DNA of 64,000 nucleotides from assembly GCF_004153445.1 (NCBI RefSeq), contig NZ_SDQC01000001.1, forward strand, positions 744,001-808,000, in the 5' to 3' direction. Position 1 is the stretch's first letter. Each line of letters starts with the position of its first letter. Positions 53,370-62,280 of the stretch are shown in pieces. Made by a program: the position numbers and the translations under genes. The notes below the pieces were generated by a model. The model was not told where the DNA came from. It made no database searches and worked only from the letters and a program-made list of their open reading frames with translations. The DNA comes from Allopusillimonas soli. Lineage in GTDB: Bacteria; Pseudomonadota; Gammaproteobacteria; Burkholderiales; Burkholderiaceae_B.

Positions 53370-54551
53370 CTATGAGGCCACAATTTTCCCAGCCAACAGC
53401 GCGTCGATATCGTCGATGCCGATTTCAGCGAGAATCTCGCGAGTGTGCTCACCGAGAACAGGGGGTGCGCGACGCGGTGTACGCGGCTGATGATCGAAGG
53501 CGACAGGATAGGCAATATGCTGAACATCGCCCAGCGTGGCGTGCTCGCTGCTCACAACCAGGCCACGCGCCTGCAGTTGTTCGTGCCCCAGTGCCTGGTC
53601 CAGGGTGTGCAACGGAGCGCTTGGCACGCCTGCCGCCTGCAGGCGCAACAGCCAGGAGGCCGTGGTGTCTTCGAGCAGCCGCGCCTGGACCAAGTCGCAG
53701 GTCTGGTCAAAGTGAGCGACACGGTTTTCATTGGTGGCAAACTCGGGAGCATCCATATGAGCCTGCAGACCAGCCTCCCGGCAGAACCGTTGCCAGAGCC
53801 TGTCGTTCCCCACGCCGAGCATAATCTGGCCGTCCTGGGTGCGAAACGCCTGATAGGGGCACAGCGAAGGGTGCGCGGTGCCCTGCGGCGACGGCACCCT
53901 TCCCGAAGCCCAGAAGTTGTGTGCCATATAGCTCATGTAGCCCATGGCCGTGTCCAGCAGGGACACTTCCACATACGCGCCTTTGCCTGTCGTGCTTCGG
54001 TTCAGCAAGGCTGCCAGGATCCCCGACACCGCGTGCATGCCGGTGCCCATGTCCACTGGAGAAAAGCTCACGCGCGCCACTGTGCCGTCCTTCTGTCCAA
54101 TGGTGCTGAGCATGCCGCTGAAGGCCTGCAGCATGACATCGTATCCAGGCTCCCCGCCCATGGGGCCATTGCGTCCATAGCCGGAAATCTCGCAGTAGAT
54201 CAGGCGTTCGTTGATTGTTCGGAGCGTGTCGTAGTCGACGTGCAGCCGCTGGGCCGTGCCTGCGCCAAAGCCCTGAATGACCACGTCGGCCCGCTTCACA
54301 AGTTCATGGACAATCGCCCGGCCCTGCTCCGTTTTCAGGTCCACCGCAATACTGCGCTTGTTGTGGTTGACGGCCAGGAATGTGGCCGATTCCCCCTGCT
54401 TCTTCGGTAGCCACGCACGCGTGTCGTCCCCGACGCCGGGAGGTTCAACCTTTATTACGTCGGCGCCCAGGTCGCCCAGATACTGGGCACAGAGCGGCCC
54501 GGCCACCACTTTGCTCAGGTCGACGATTCGTGTGCCTTCGAGAGGACGCAT
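53370..54551 (-). CDS. CaiB/BaiF-family CoA-transferase
   Basis: A 393-residue family III CoA-transferase. Start MRPLEGTRIVDLSKVVAGP, GADVIKVEPPGVGDDTRAW, and the catalytic aspartate region YDVMLQAFSGM with GQKDGTVAR. It transfers CoA from a donor (often succinyl-CoA) to an acid. The next gene, leftward and upstream, is a MaoC dehydratase 64 bases away. Such pairs occur in beta-methylmalate, itaconate and dicarboxylate pathways; the acid here is unknown. Confidence 0.9.
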   Translation of the reverse strand: MRPLEGTRIVDLSKVVAGPLCAQYLGDLGADVIKVEPPGVGDDTRAWLPKKQGESATFLAVNHNKRSIAVDLKTEQGRAIVHELVKRADVVIQGFGAGTAQRLHVDYDTLRTINERLIYCEISGYGRNGPMGGEPGYDVMLQAFSGMLSTIGQKDGTVARVSFSPVDMGTGMHAVSGILAALLNRSTTGKGAYVEVSLLDTAMGYMSYMAHNFWASGRVPSPQGTAHPSLCPYQAFRTQDGQIMLGVGNDRLWQRFCREAGLQAHMDAPEFATNENRVAHFDQTCDLVQARLLEDTTASWLLRLQAAGVPSAPLHTLDQALGHEQLQARGLVVSSEHATLGDVQHIAYPVAFDHQPRTPRRAPPVLGEHTREILAEIGIDDIDALLAGKIVAS

Positions 54552-54615
54552 GTTTCTTGCTCCAAGGGAAAATTGGGACGGCCGCTTGCCAAAACGGCGG
54601 CCGCCTGCCTGAAAA

Positions 54616-55077
54616 TCAGGCGGGGCGCTTGCGGAGCAGATATTTCTGTGTGCCTTCCAGAACGACTTCATCGCGCTGGTTGCGAATCTCCGAGCGCATG
54701 ATCAGCACGCCCGTTGTACGGCCAGGCACCAGTTCAGCAACTTCGAGGCTGGGGTACAAGGTATCGCCGACGAAAACAGGCTTGACGAAGCGGCTGCTTT
54801 GCTCAATGAAAGCCTTGAGCGATGCCTCGACCATATGCGGAAAAAGCCCCGCTCCCGCCGCAGTCTGTATCAGCACCTGAAAGCCGTGTGCGAGCATGTG
54901 CGGCATGCCGTGCGCACGGCAATACGCTATATCGTAGTGGATGGGATGATTGTCGCCGCTGGCCATCTGGAAGGCGGCAAACAGGGCATCCGTCATGGTG
55001 CGCGAGGGGATGTTGAAGCGTTCGCCGACCTGGAAGTCCTCAAAATAGCGCTGCGGACAAAGCTGATGGGATTTCAT
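54616..55077 (-). CDS. MaoC-family acyl-CoA dehydratase
   Basis: A 153-residue hot-dog protein. RYFEDFQVGERFNIPSRT, the catalytic SGDNHPIHYDIAYC (Asp and His of the R-hydratase motif) and MLAHGFQVLIQTAAGAG are present. It hydrates trans-enoyl-CoA or dehydrates R-3-hydroxyacyl-CoA. ATG 55077 gives the family length; the frame is open further upstream but without homology. Codirectional with the CaiB transferase downstream, suggesting acid to CoA ester and then hydration. Confidence 0.9.
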   Translation of the reverse strand: MKSHQLCPQRYFEDFQVGERFNIPSRTMTDALFAAFQMASGDNHPIHYDIAYCRAHGMPHMLAHGFQVLIQTAAGAGLFPHMVEASLKAFIEQSSRFVKPVFVGDTLYPSLEVAELVPGRTTGVLIMRSEIRNQRDEVVLEGTQKYLLRKRPA

Positions 55078-55252
55078 ATGCGTGTATCGTTCCTGGGTGC
55101 TGAATAATGGAGCGCGTGTGGCAAGCCCGACAGAGGCAAAGTTCTTGTTGGGATCATAGGCCAAATAGGCTGGCGAGCGTTGAAGTACAATTTCCATGCC
55201 CATCGACGCCAACTGTCGCTTCGGGCGCATGTCCGTCACACCCAAATCCCGC

Positions 55253-56458
55253 ATGACCTTCCCATTCACACCAAGAAATCAGCCCGCGCCGGCATGGCTG
55301 GTGCTGCTTGCCCTGGCCATCGGCGCGTTCGCAATCGGGACGACAGAGTTCGCCACCATGAGCCTGCTGCCCTACTTCGCACGCGACCTGCATATCGACG
55401 CCCCCACCGCCGGTCATGTCATCAGCGCCTATGCGCTTGGCGTGGTCGTGGGCGCGCCGGTGCTCACCGTCCTGGCTGCCCGCATGGCTCGCCGCACGCT
55501 GCTGGTATGGCTCATGGGGCTTTTTGCACTGTTCAACGGCCTATGCGCACTGGCCCCAAACTATGAATCACTGCTGGCGCTGCGGTTTCTCAGCGGACTG
55601 CCGCATGGCGCCTACTTCGGCGTCGCCTCGCTGGTTGCCGTGTCGCTGGTGCCGCTGTCCCGGCGCAACCAGGCTGTTGGGCGCATGTTTCTCGGTCTGA
55701 CCGTCGCTACCATTATTGGCGTGCCTTTTGCGAACTGGCTTGGACAGGCTGTGGGATGGCGCTGGGGATTCGGGCTGGTCGCCGCCACTGGGCTGCTCAC
55801 TGTCGTATTGGTTGCCCTTCTGGTTCCCCGCACCGGGCCCGCCCCCGGCGCCAGCCCATTGCGGGAGCTGGGCGCGCTGAAACACCTGCAGGTCTGGATG
55901 ACACTGGGTGTGGGCGCCATCGGGTTTGGCGGACTGTTTGCCGTGTACACCTACCTGGCCGACACATTGCTGCAGGTTACCCATGCGGCGCCGCAGACCG
56001 TACCGGTCGTGCTGGGCATATTCGGCGTGGGCATGACACTTGGCAATATCCTGGTGCCTTGGCTGGCAGACCGGGCGCTGATGCGAACCGCCGCCGGCCT
56101 GCTGCTCTGGAGCGCCGCCACCACGGCGCTGTTTACCCTGACCGCAGGCAATATCTGGGCCGTAGCCATCACGGTCTTCCTGATCGGCTTCGGGGGGGCC
56201 CTGGGCACCATTCTGCAAACGCGCCTGATGGATGTGGCCAAGAATGCACAAAGCCTCGCCGCCGCGCTGAACCACTCGGCGTTCAATCTAGCCAATGCGT
56301 TGGGGCCCTTGCTGGGTGGCATGGCCATTGCCGCGGGTCACGGCTGGACAGCCCCAGGCTGGGTCGGCAGCCTGCTGGCCTTGGGCGGCCTGGCCCTCCT
56401 TCTGATCTCTGTGGCGCTGGACCGGCATGCTGCCGCGCGCGCCGTAATGAGGCGGTAA
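55253..56458 (+). CDS. MFS exporter (AraJ/SotB/NepI-like)
   Basis: A 401-residue major facilitator with 12 membrane segments. LALAIGAFAIGTTEFATMSLLPYFARDL in TM1 and RFLSGLPHGAYFGVAS in TM4 are typical of the drug:H+ antiporter-1 branch of sugar and nucleoside exporters. The start is uncertain (ATG 55253, 55229 or 55196); none has a good ribosome site, so translation is probably weak or the real start differs. It is divergent from the MaoC gene and convergent with the next gene. Confidence 0.88.
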   Translation: MTFPFTPRNQPAPAWLVLLALAIGAFAIGTTEFATMSLLPYFARDLHIDAPTAGHVISAYALGVVVGAPVLTVLAARMARRTLLVWLMGLFALFNGLCALAPNYESLLALRFLSGLPHGAYFGVASLVAVSLVPLSRRNQAVGRMFLGLTVATIIGVPFANWLGQAVGWRWGFGLVAATGLLTVVLVALLVPRTGPAPGASPLRELGALKHLQVWMTLGVGAIGFGGLFAVYTYLADTLLQVTHAAPQTVPVVLGIFGVGMTLGNILVPWLADRALMRTAAGLLLWSAATTALFTLTAGNIWAVAITVFLIGFGGALGTILQTRLMDVAKNAQSLAAALNHSAFNLANALGPLLGGMAIAAGHGWTAPGWVGSLLALGGLALLLISVALDRHAAARAVMRR

Positions 56459-56467
56459 CCCCGCTCG

Positions 56468-57064
56468 CTACGCGGCCAGAGCGCGATCCAGGAAATCAAG
56501 CCTGTCCTGTCCCCAAAAAGGCTCGCCTTTGTAGACATACCAAGGCGCGCCAAATACCTGCTGCTCTATGGCATCGCGGGTGTAGGCTTCATAACGACCC
56601 AAGGCCTGCGGCCGTGCGGCCAGGATGGCCGCCCCATCAAGGCCGCACCCGCCGGCCAATTCCGCGAGTGTGTCCTCATTGGAAATATCGCGCTCCTCGG
56701 CCCATACAGCGCGAAGTATGGCGCCCGCGAACTTCAGTGCGGCTGCATTGCCTTCCAGATGTATGGCCGCGGCAATGGCGGTGGCGGGAATGGACTCGTC
56801 AATCGGGAAGAAGCGCGGATGCAGATTCAGCGGCACACCGAGAACCTCGGACCAGCGCTGCAGTTCGACCAGCCTATAGGCCTGGCGCTGAGGCGAGCGC
56901 TTGTTCAGCGGCAAGCCGCCCGAAATGGGAAAGATGGCCTTACCCAGTGCACAGGGCCGGGGCTCGATTGCTGCCCCATGCTTCTGCGCAATGGCAACCA
57001 GCCTGTCGTGCCCCAGGTAGGTCCAGGGCGATTGGGGCGACAGGTAGTAGGTGATGGTTTTCAC
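56468..57064 (-). CDS. 2-hydroxychromene-2-carboxylate isomerase-like protein (DsbA/GST-kappa fold)
   Basis: A 198-residue thioredoxin-fold protein. The N-terminal YYLSPQSPWTYLGHDRL has the Ser-x-x-x-P-Y/T pattern of HCCA isomerases and kappa GSTs; FGAPWYVYKGEPFWGQDRLDFL is the conserved C-terminus. Start is GTG at 57064, with AGGA 5 bases upstream. HCCA isomerase acts in naphthalene degradation, but no naphthalene genes are nearby, so it may be a general glutathione-dependent isomerase. It follows the parvulin gene directly. Confidence 0.88.
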   Translation of the reverse strand: MKTITYYLSPQSPWTYLGHDRLVAIAQKHGAAIEPRPCALGKAIFPISGGLPLNKRSPQRQAYRLVELQRWSEVLGVPLNLHPRFFPIDESIPATAIAAAIHLEGNAAALKFAGAILRAVWAEERDISNEDTLAELAGGCGLDGAAILAARPQALGRYEAYTRDAIEQQVFGAPWYVYKGEPFWGQDRLDFLDRALAA

Positions 57065-57065
57065 A

Positions 57066-57347
57066 TTAGTCCTGACGGCTCGTGACTTCGACCAGGTGAT
57101 ACCCAAATTGCGTCTTGACCGGGCCTTGCACGACGCCCACCGGGGCGCTGAAAACGACCTCGTCGAATTCCTTGACCATCTGGCCACGGCCGAATGTTCC
57201 CAGGTTGCCGCCATCGCGACTGGAGGGGCAGCTGGAATTTTCACGCGCAACCTGCGCAAAATCGGCACCGTTTTCTATGGCGGACTTCAGTTCATTGCAC
57301 TTGGCCTCGGTGTCAACGAGGATGTGGCGGGCAGATGCCTGAGGCAT
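57066..57347 (-). CDS. parvulin-type peptidyl-prolyl cis-trans isomerase
   Basis: A 93-residue single-domain parvulin, like E. coli PpiC. ASARHILVDTEAKCNELK, FAQVARENSSCPSSRDGGNLG, FGRGQMVKEFDEVVF and VKTQFGYHLVEV match the family. There is no signal peptide, so it is cytoplasmic. AGGAG lies 9 bases before the ATG. It shares an operon with the NUDIX and HCCA-isomerase-like genes. Confidence 0.93.
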   Translation of the reverse strand: MPQASARHILVDTEAKCNELKSAIENGADFAQVARENSSCPSSRDGGNLGTFGRGQMVKEFDEVVFSAPVGVVQGPVKTQFGYHLVEVTSRQD

Positions 57348-57452
57348 GATGGTTACTCCTGTATGGTTTGAAATAAAAGAGTACCTGAATCTACGCCTCG
57401 TGTCTGTGCAGCAGCCTTTCTCCAGCCTGCCCGGCACCCACCGCCAGATCCC

Positions 57453-58022
57453 CTACTGCCACTGCAGCGGCCACGCACCGCTGCGCACATTCTGCAGCCA
57501 CAGACTGCATGTGAGCGTCTTGGCATCGGTGATGCCGCCATTGCGACACGCGGCCAGCACGTCCGTGATGGCCATTTCCTTCATTTCCAGGAACTCGTCG
57601 CTGTCCAGGCTTTGCATGCCAGCCGTAAGATGTCGCGCGAAAAAAATATGAATGATTTCGGTCGAATAGGAAATGGCCAGGTGCAGATCGCCGGCGTGCG
57701 CCCACTGGGCCGCGGCATAGCCGGTTTCCTCCAGCAGCTCCCGTTTGGCGCAGGCCAGCGGATCCTCGCCCGGATCCAGCTTGCCGGCCGGGAATTCAGT
57801 CATGACACGGCCGACCGGATAGCGGTACTGCCGCTCCATGAGCACGTGGTCATCGTCAAGAAGCGGAATGATCACCACCGCTCCCGGATGGACGATGTAC
57901 TCGCGCGTGGACGTGCCGCCATCAGGCAGGCGCACGGTATCGCGCCGCACCTTGAGGAAGCTGCCGTCGCACAGGGACTGGCTTTGAATGAGCGTTTCCT
58001 TGAGATGATCGTCGTTATGCAT
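57453..58022 (-). CDS. NUDIX hydrolase, ADP-ribose pyrophosphatase type
   Basis: A 189-residue NUDIX protein. The Nudix box is GKLDPGEDPLACAKRELLEETGY, following MERQYRYPVGRVMTEFPAG, as in ADP-ribose and nucleotide-sugar pyrophosphatases. ATG 58022 overlaps the IclR stop by 8 bases. It cleaves nucleoside diphosphate-X compounds for housecleaning or NAD turnover. Confidence 0.92.
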   Translation of the reverse strand: MHNDDHLKETLIQSQSLCDGSFLKVRRDTVRLPDGGTSTREYIVHPGAVVIIPLLDDDHVLMERQYRYPVGRVMTEFPAGKLDPGEDPLACAKRELLEETGYAAAQWAHAGDLHLAISYSTEIIHIFFARHLTAGMQSLDSDEFLEMKEMAITDVLAACRNGGITDAKTLTCSLWLQNVRSGAWPLQWQ

Positions 58023-58773
58023 TGCCTCTCCAACCCAGCGCGCGCGATACGTTCGCAGCGGACTCGCGCAGCGCATTCGCAGTACGTCCGCGCCAGCGAT
58101 GATCGAAATTGGTCTTGTAGTCGAGCACGGTCATGGCCAGCGCCAGGCGCCCCCGATCATCGTACACCGGCGCGGCAAACGCGCTCATGCCACTCATGAA
58201 ATCGCCCTCCGCACGAGCCAGGCCGCGCCTGCGGACTTGTTCGACGGTTTCCTTGCCGCTCTCCCGCCTGTCGAGACTGGCTGCGGAATCCAGATAATTG
58301 CGAACGGCCTCCGCATCCATAAATGCGGCGAATATCCGTCCAGTTGCGGAACGATACAGGGGAAACACGGAGCCCAGGCCGACGTTGACCATGACTGGCC
58401 TGTTCGGCTGCTCCCAGCGCACTACGGTCGGCCCGAAGCTGCCCCACACGGAAATGGCGACGGTGTGTCCGACAGCGCGGCACAGACGGCCAGCCTCCAC
58501 GGTGGCGATGGAAATGGGCTCGATCGTGGCCAGGCAGGACAGGCTGAACTCCAGCGCAACGGGCCCCATGCCATACAGGCCCGTTTCCGGATCCTGCGCG
58601 ATGAAGCCCGTACGCATGAAGCTAACCAGATAGCGATGCGCCTTGCTGGGCGATATGCCGGCCATGTCCGCAATGTCGGTGATTTTCATGGGACGCCGGT
58701 GATGGGCAACGACCAGAATCAGGTCGAGCCCGTTCTCGACAGACTGCACGCCGGCCCGCATGGGCTTGTTCAT
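58015..58773 (-). CDS. IclR-family transcriptional regulator
   Basis: A 252-residue regulator. The winged helix has ITDIADMAGISPSKAHRYLVSFMRTGFI and the effector domain GRLCRAVGHTVAISVWGSFGPTVVRW and FPLYRSATGRIFAAFM. It is divergent from the acyl-CoA ligase at 58909 and overlaps the NUDIX gene, so it may control both directions. Candidate effectors are the acids activated by the ligase. Confidence 0.92.
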   Translation of the reverse strand: MNKPMRAGVQSVENGLDLILVVAHHRRPMKITDIADMAGISPSKAHRYLVSFMRTGFIAQDPETGLYGMGPVALEFSLSCLATIEPISIATVEAGRLCRAVGHTVAISVWGSFGPTVVRWEQPNRPVMVNVGLGSVFPLYRSATGRIFAAFMDAEAVRNYLDSAASLDRRESGKETVEQVRRRGLARAEGDFMSGMSAFAAPVYDDRGRLALAMTVLDYKTNFDHRWRGRTANALRESAANVSRALGWRGNA

Positions 58774-58873
58774 GATCCGCTTTCCGTAAGTGTTACAGGC
58801 GCGTACGACTGTACATCAGCCCAGGGGCTGGCGCAAAGCATTGACGTCCTTACACCCCATGTTTATGATTAGC

Positions 58874-58885
58874 GAAAACTGTTTC
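58874..58885. promoter_or_regulatory. short GAAA-N4-TTTC inverted repeat before the ligase gene
   Basis: GAAAACTGTTTC, followed by C, sits 23 bases before the ligase start codon in the divergent IclR/ligase region. Arms GAAA and TTTC with a 4-base centre resemble the core of IclR sites. Weak evidence on its own, supported by the adjacent IclR gene. Confidence 0.35.
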
Positions 58886-58908
58886 CATAATTCAGAAAAG
58901 GCGGAATC

Positions 58909-60462
58909 ATGCTTACAGGAGACATGCTGCGGCGTTCCGCAGTCCGCTTCCCGCGTAAAATTGCCATTACCTATCGCGGGCCCGACAGGCGCGCACAGGT
59001 CAGTTACGCGCACCTGGATGCGCAGGCAAACCAGCTTGCACACGCACTGCTCGACCTCGGCCTGGAAAAAGGCGCCAAGGTATCCATGCTGGCGCGCAAT
59101 CTGCCGGAATACGGCGCCGTCTTTTTCGGCGTGGCGCGCACGGGCTGCGTACTCAACAATATTTCCGTTCTGTATGCGCCCGACGAGCTGGCGTGGACCT
59201 TGAATAAATCCGATACCGAAGTGCTTATCTTCGACGCCGCATTGGCCGACAAGGTAGCCGCCGTGCGCGCGCAATGCCCCGGCATAGGACACTATGTCAT
59301 GATCGGCTCCAGCGGCGTGGATGCCGGTACAGTCAGCTTCGATGCCTTCATCCACGGCCAGCCCGATACACCGCCCGACATCGTGCTTTGCGAGGACGAC
59401 GCCTTCTGCATGACCTACACCGGCGGCACCACCGGGCGTCCCAAGGGTGTGCTGGCCAGTCATCGCGCACGGGATGTCACGGCGCATACGGTCATGGTCG
59501 AAGAAAACATCGGCCCGCGTGACGTGGTGGCTATTGTCACGCCTCTTTTCCATGTGGCGGCGCTCAACATCATGTTCCAGCCGGCCATTCTCGCCGGTGC
59601 GTCCACTGTGTTCGTCACGCCCTGGAGCACCGAAAATTTCATCCAGGCAGTACGGGACGAAGGCGTCACGGCCACCTTCATGGTACCCACACAAGCCAAT
59701 GCCCTGGCTACGCTGCCCGATCTGGAAACAATGGGCCTGGACAGCTGGACCAAGCTGTCTTTTGCCGGTGCCCCGATGCCCGACTGGGTACAGGCCGACC
59801 TGATGAAGCGCCTGCCCAGGCTGCGCCTGACCCAGATCTACGGACAGTCCGAGGTGGGCGTCATCGCCGCCCTGCCTTGGTATCGCCTGCCTGAAAAGCT
59901 GGGCTGCGTCGGCCAACAGCCTTACAACGTCGACGTGGCTGTGTTGCGGCCGGACGGCAGCCGCACCGACCCAGGCGAGATGGGCGAGGTGGCCTCGCGC
60001 GGCGACAACCTGATGCTGGAGTACTACAACGAGCCGGAGCAAACGGCTGCCTTCTTCAAGCTCGGAAACGGTTGGGGACTCACCGGCGACATAGGTGTGT
60101 CGGACGAGGAAGGCTTCATCACACTGGTCGATCGGGCCAAGGATATGCTGATATCAGGCGGGGAAAATGTCTACCCCAAGGAAATCGAGGATGCCATCTA
60201 CCAATTGGACGAGGTGGCAGAATGTGCCGTGTTCGGCATACCGGATGACCGTTGGGGGGAGCTGCCGGCGGCGTACATTCTGCTCAAACCTGGCCGCACC
60301 TTGACCGAGGAAGCGGTAATAGCCCAATGCGAGGCCCGGCTGGCACGCCTGAAGCGGCCCCGGTTGATCAAGTTCGTGGACAGTTTCCCCAAAACTCCCA
60401 TAGGCAAGATACAGAAAACAATTCTGAAAGAACCCTACTGGCAGAAGCGCAAGAAAATCTGA
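58909..60462 (+). CDS. AMP-dependent acyl-CoA synthetase
   Basis: A 517-residue ANL ligase. Motifs: YTGGTTGRPKGVL, IYGQSEVG, LTGDIGVSDEEGFITLVDRAKDMLISGGENVYPKEIE and the C-terminal catalytic lysine in KTPIGKIQKTILK. An AAGGCGG ribosome site precedes ATG. It activates a carboxylic acid with ATP and CoA. It is first in a four-gene rightward cluster (ligase, crotonase, SDR, binding protein) next to a divergent IclR gene. Confidence 0.94.
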   Translation: MLTGDMLRRSAVRFPRKIAITYRGPDRRAQVSYAHLDAQANQLAHALLDLGLEKGAKVSMLARNLPEYGAVFFGVARTGCVLNNISVLYAPDELAWTLNKSDTEVLIFDAALADKVAAVRAQCPGIGHYVMIGSSGVDAGTVSFDAFIHGQPDTPPDIVLCEDDAFCMTYTGGTTGRPKGVLASHRARDVTAHTVMVEENIGPRDVVAIVTPLFHVAALNIMFQPAILAGASTVFVTPWSTENFIQAVRDEGVTATFMVPTQANALATLPDLETMGLDSWTKLSFAGAPMPDWVQADLMKRLPRLRLTQIYGQSEVGVIAALPWYRLPEKLGCVGQQPYNVDVAVLRPDGSRTDPGEMGEVASRGDNLMLEYYNEPEQTAAFFKLGNGWGLTGDIGVSDEEGFITLVDRAKDMLISGGENVYPKEIEDAIYQLDEVAECAVFGIPDDRWGELPAAYILLKPGRTLTEEAVIAQCEARLARLKRPRLIKFVDSFPKTPIGKIQKTILKEPYWQKRKKI

Positions 60463-60555
60463 TCCGGCCTCGAAGACCTGCCCAGGCATATTCAAGGCCC
60501 GGGTACGCAATGATTACCGCGGCGGCGGCCGCCAGTTCACATGCAAGGACTATTC

Positions 60556-61383
60556 ATGACCAGCACTCCAGACTACAGCAAGTACAGATCGCTGACCATC
60601 AACCACCACGACAACGGCATATTGGAACTGGTGATGGGGGCTTCGCAAAGCGCGAACAAGAAGCTGTCCACAGCCGACCATGACATGCATCGCGAGCTGT
60701 CCACCATCTGGAACGACATAGACCGCGACCCCGAAACGCGGGTGGCCATCATACGCGGCGAAGGCAAAGGTTTCTCGGCGGGGGGCGACCTCAGCCTGGT
60801 GCAGGACATGGCCGACGATTTCCAGGTTCGTGCGCGCGTGTGGCGCGAGGCGCGCGACCTGGTCTACAACGTGATCAACTGTTCAAAACCGGTGGTGTCG
60901 GCCATGCACGGTCCAGCGGTGGGCGCGGGCCTCGTGGCGGGGCTGCTTGCCGATGTGTCCATCGCAGCGGAGAATGCGCGCATCATAGACGGGCACACCC
61001 GTTTGGGCGTTGCCGCCGGCGACCATTCCGCCATCGTCTGGCCGCTGTTGTGCGGCATGGCCAAAGCCAAGTACTACCTGCTGTTATGCGATGCGGTGTC
61101 TGGCACAGAGGCCGAGCGCATCGGGCTGGTATCGCTGGCCGTACCGGAACAGGAGCTGGTGGGCAAGGCCTTCGAAATCGCGCAGCGCCTGGCGGCAGGC
61201 TCGCAGACCGCCATCCGCTGGACCAAGTACGCCCTGAACAACTGGCTGCGCATGGCAGGCCCCACCTTCGATGCATCGCTGGCGCTGGAGTTCATGGGAT
61301 TCTCAGGGCCCGACGTGCAGGAGGGTGTTGCCTCGCTGCGCGAGCGCAGGAATCCGCGCTTCGATCCATCCTGCCCGTTCTAG
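60556..61383 (+). CDS. enoyl-CoA hydratase/isomerase family protein
   Basis: A 275-residue crotonase-fold protein. Oxyanion segment [13 protein letters not shown] and [34 protein letters not shown] are present. The segment holding the second catalytic Glu reads [17 protein letters not shown], so both hydratase glutamates appear to be missing; an isomerase, hydrolase or lyase role should be considered. ATG 60556 has AAGGA 7 bases upstream. Confidence 0.9.
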   Translation: MTSTPDYSKYRSLTINHHDNGILELVMGASQSANKKLSTADHDMHRELSTIWNDIDRDPETRVAIIRGEGKGFSAGGDLSLVQDMADDFQVRARVWREARDLVYNVINCSKPVVSAMHGPAVGAGLVAGLLADVSIAAENARIIDGHTRLGVAAGDHSAIVWPLLCGMAKAKYYLLLCDAVSGTEAERIGLVSLAVPEQELVGKAFEIAQRLAAGSQTAIRWTKYALNNWLRMAGPTFDASLALEFMGFSGPDVQEGVASLRERRNPRFDPSCPF

Positions 61384-61487
61384 GGCCAGGACGCGCGCCG
61401 CGCAAGTACGCCCTGGGCATCATGCCGAGGGTTTCGGTACAGATAGCCTGTCCGCCAGGCGACAGACCAAACGGAGGACTGTAGATC

Positions 61488-62261
61488 ATGGATCTGGGCA
61501 TAAAAGGAGAAATCGCGCTAGTACTGGGCGGAACGCAAGGGCTGGCATGGGGTTGCGCACAGGCCTTGGCCGATGCGGGAGCACGCGTGATCCTGAATGG
61601 CAGGAACGCCGAACGCGGCCAGACGGCGGTATCGCAACTGGCTGGCAGCACATTCGCACAAGGCGACATCGGCGACGCGCGTGCTCGCCAGGCACTGGTG
61701 GAGCGTGTGCTGGCCATCGGGCAGCCATCCATCATCGTGACCAATGCGGGCGGCCCGCCCGCCTCGCCGTTCGAGGAAACAAAACTCGACGATTGGCGCC
61801 ACAGTTACGAAACCAATGTATTGGGTCCGCTCGAAATCGTGCGCGCGCTGCTGCCGGGCATGCGCGAACGTGGATATGGACGCATCATCAACATCACCTC
61901 CTTCGTAGTGAAGGAACTGTATCCCAACATGGCATTGTCAAACAGCTTGCGCATCGGACTGACTGGCGCCATGGGTTCGCTTGCGCGGGAAGTGGCAGCT
62001 GCAGGCATCACGGTCAATGGCCTGCTGCCGGGCCTGATGGACACCGGCGCGCTGCAGCGCGTAATCGATGATCGCGTCCGGCGACAGGGCCAGAGCGAGC
62101 AGGCCGTACGCAAGGCAATGGCCGAAAGCATCCCTATGCAGCGGCTGGGCACCGCGAAGGATTTTGGTGCGCTGTGCGCCTTTCTGGCATCCCGGCATGC
62201 GGCCTACATCACCGGGCAAAACATTTGCGTCGATGGCGGCCTGACCAAGAGTTCCATTTAA
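61488..62261 (+). CDS. SDR-family protein lacking the usual Tyr-x3-Lys
   Basis: A 257-residue Rossmann protein. The cofactor loop is LVLGGTQGLAWG, with TNAGG and NITSFVVKELYPNMALSNSLR in place of the usual Y-x-x-x-K region; the C-terminus has YITGQNICVDGG. This LSN-x-x-R subgroup of SDRs lacks the classical catalytic Tyr and Lys, so the chemistry may differ. GGAGG precedes ATG. It lies between the crotonase and the LivJ-like gene. Confidence 0.88.
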   Translation: MDLGIKGEIALVLGGTQGLAWGCAQALADAGARVILNGRNAERGQTAVSQLAGSTFAQGDIGDARARQALVERVLAIGQPSIIVTNAGGPPASPFEETKLDDWRHSYETNVLGPLEIVRALLPGMRERGYGRIINITSFVVKELYPNMALSNSLRIGLTGAMGSLAREVAAAGITVNGLLPGLMDTGALQRVIDDRVRRQGQSEQAVRKAMAESIPMQRLGTAKDFGALCAFLASRHAAYITGQNICVDGGLTKSSI

Positions 62262-62280
62262 GAAAAAATAGGAGACAAAC

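Noticed and set aside
58816-60042. Leftward open frame (408 codons) opposite the acyl-CoA ligase
   Set aside because: The rightward frame has intact ANL motifs; the leftward one has none.
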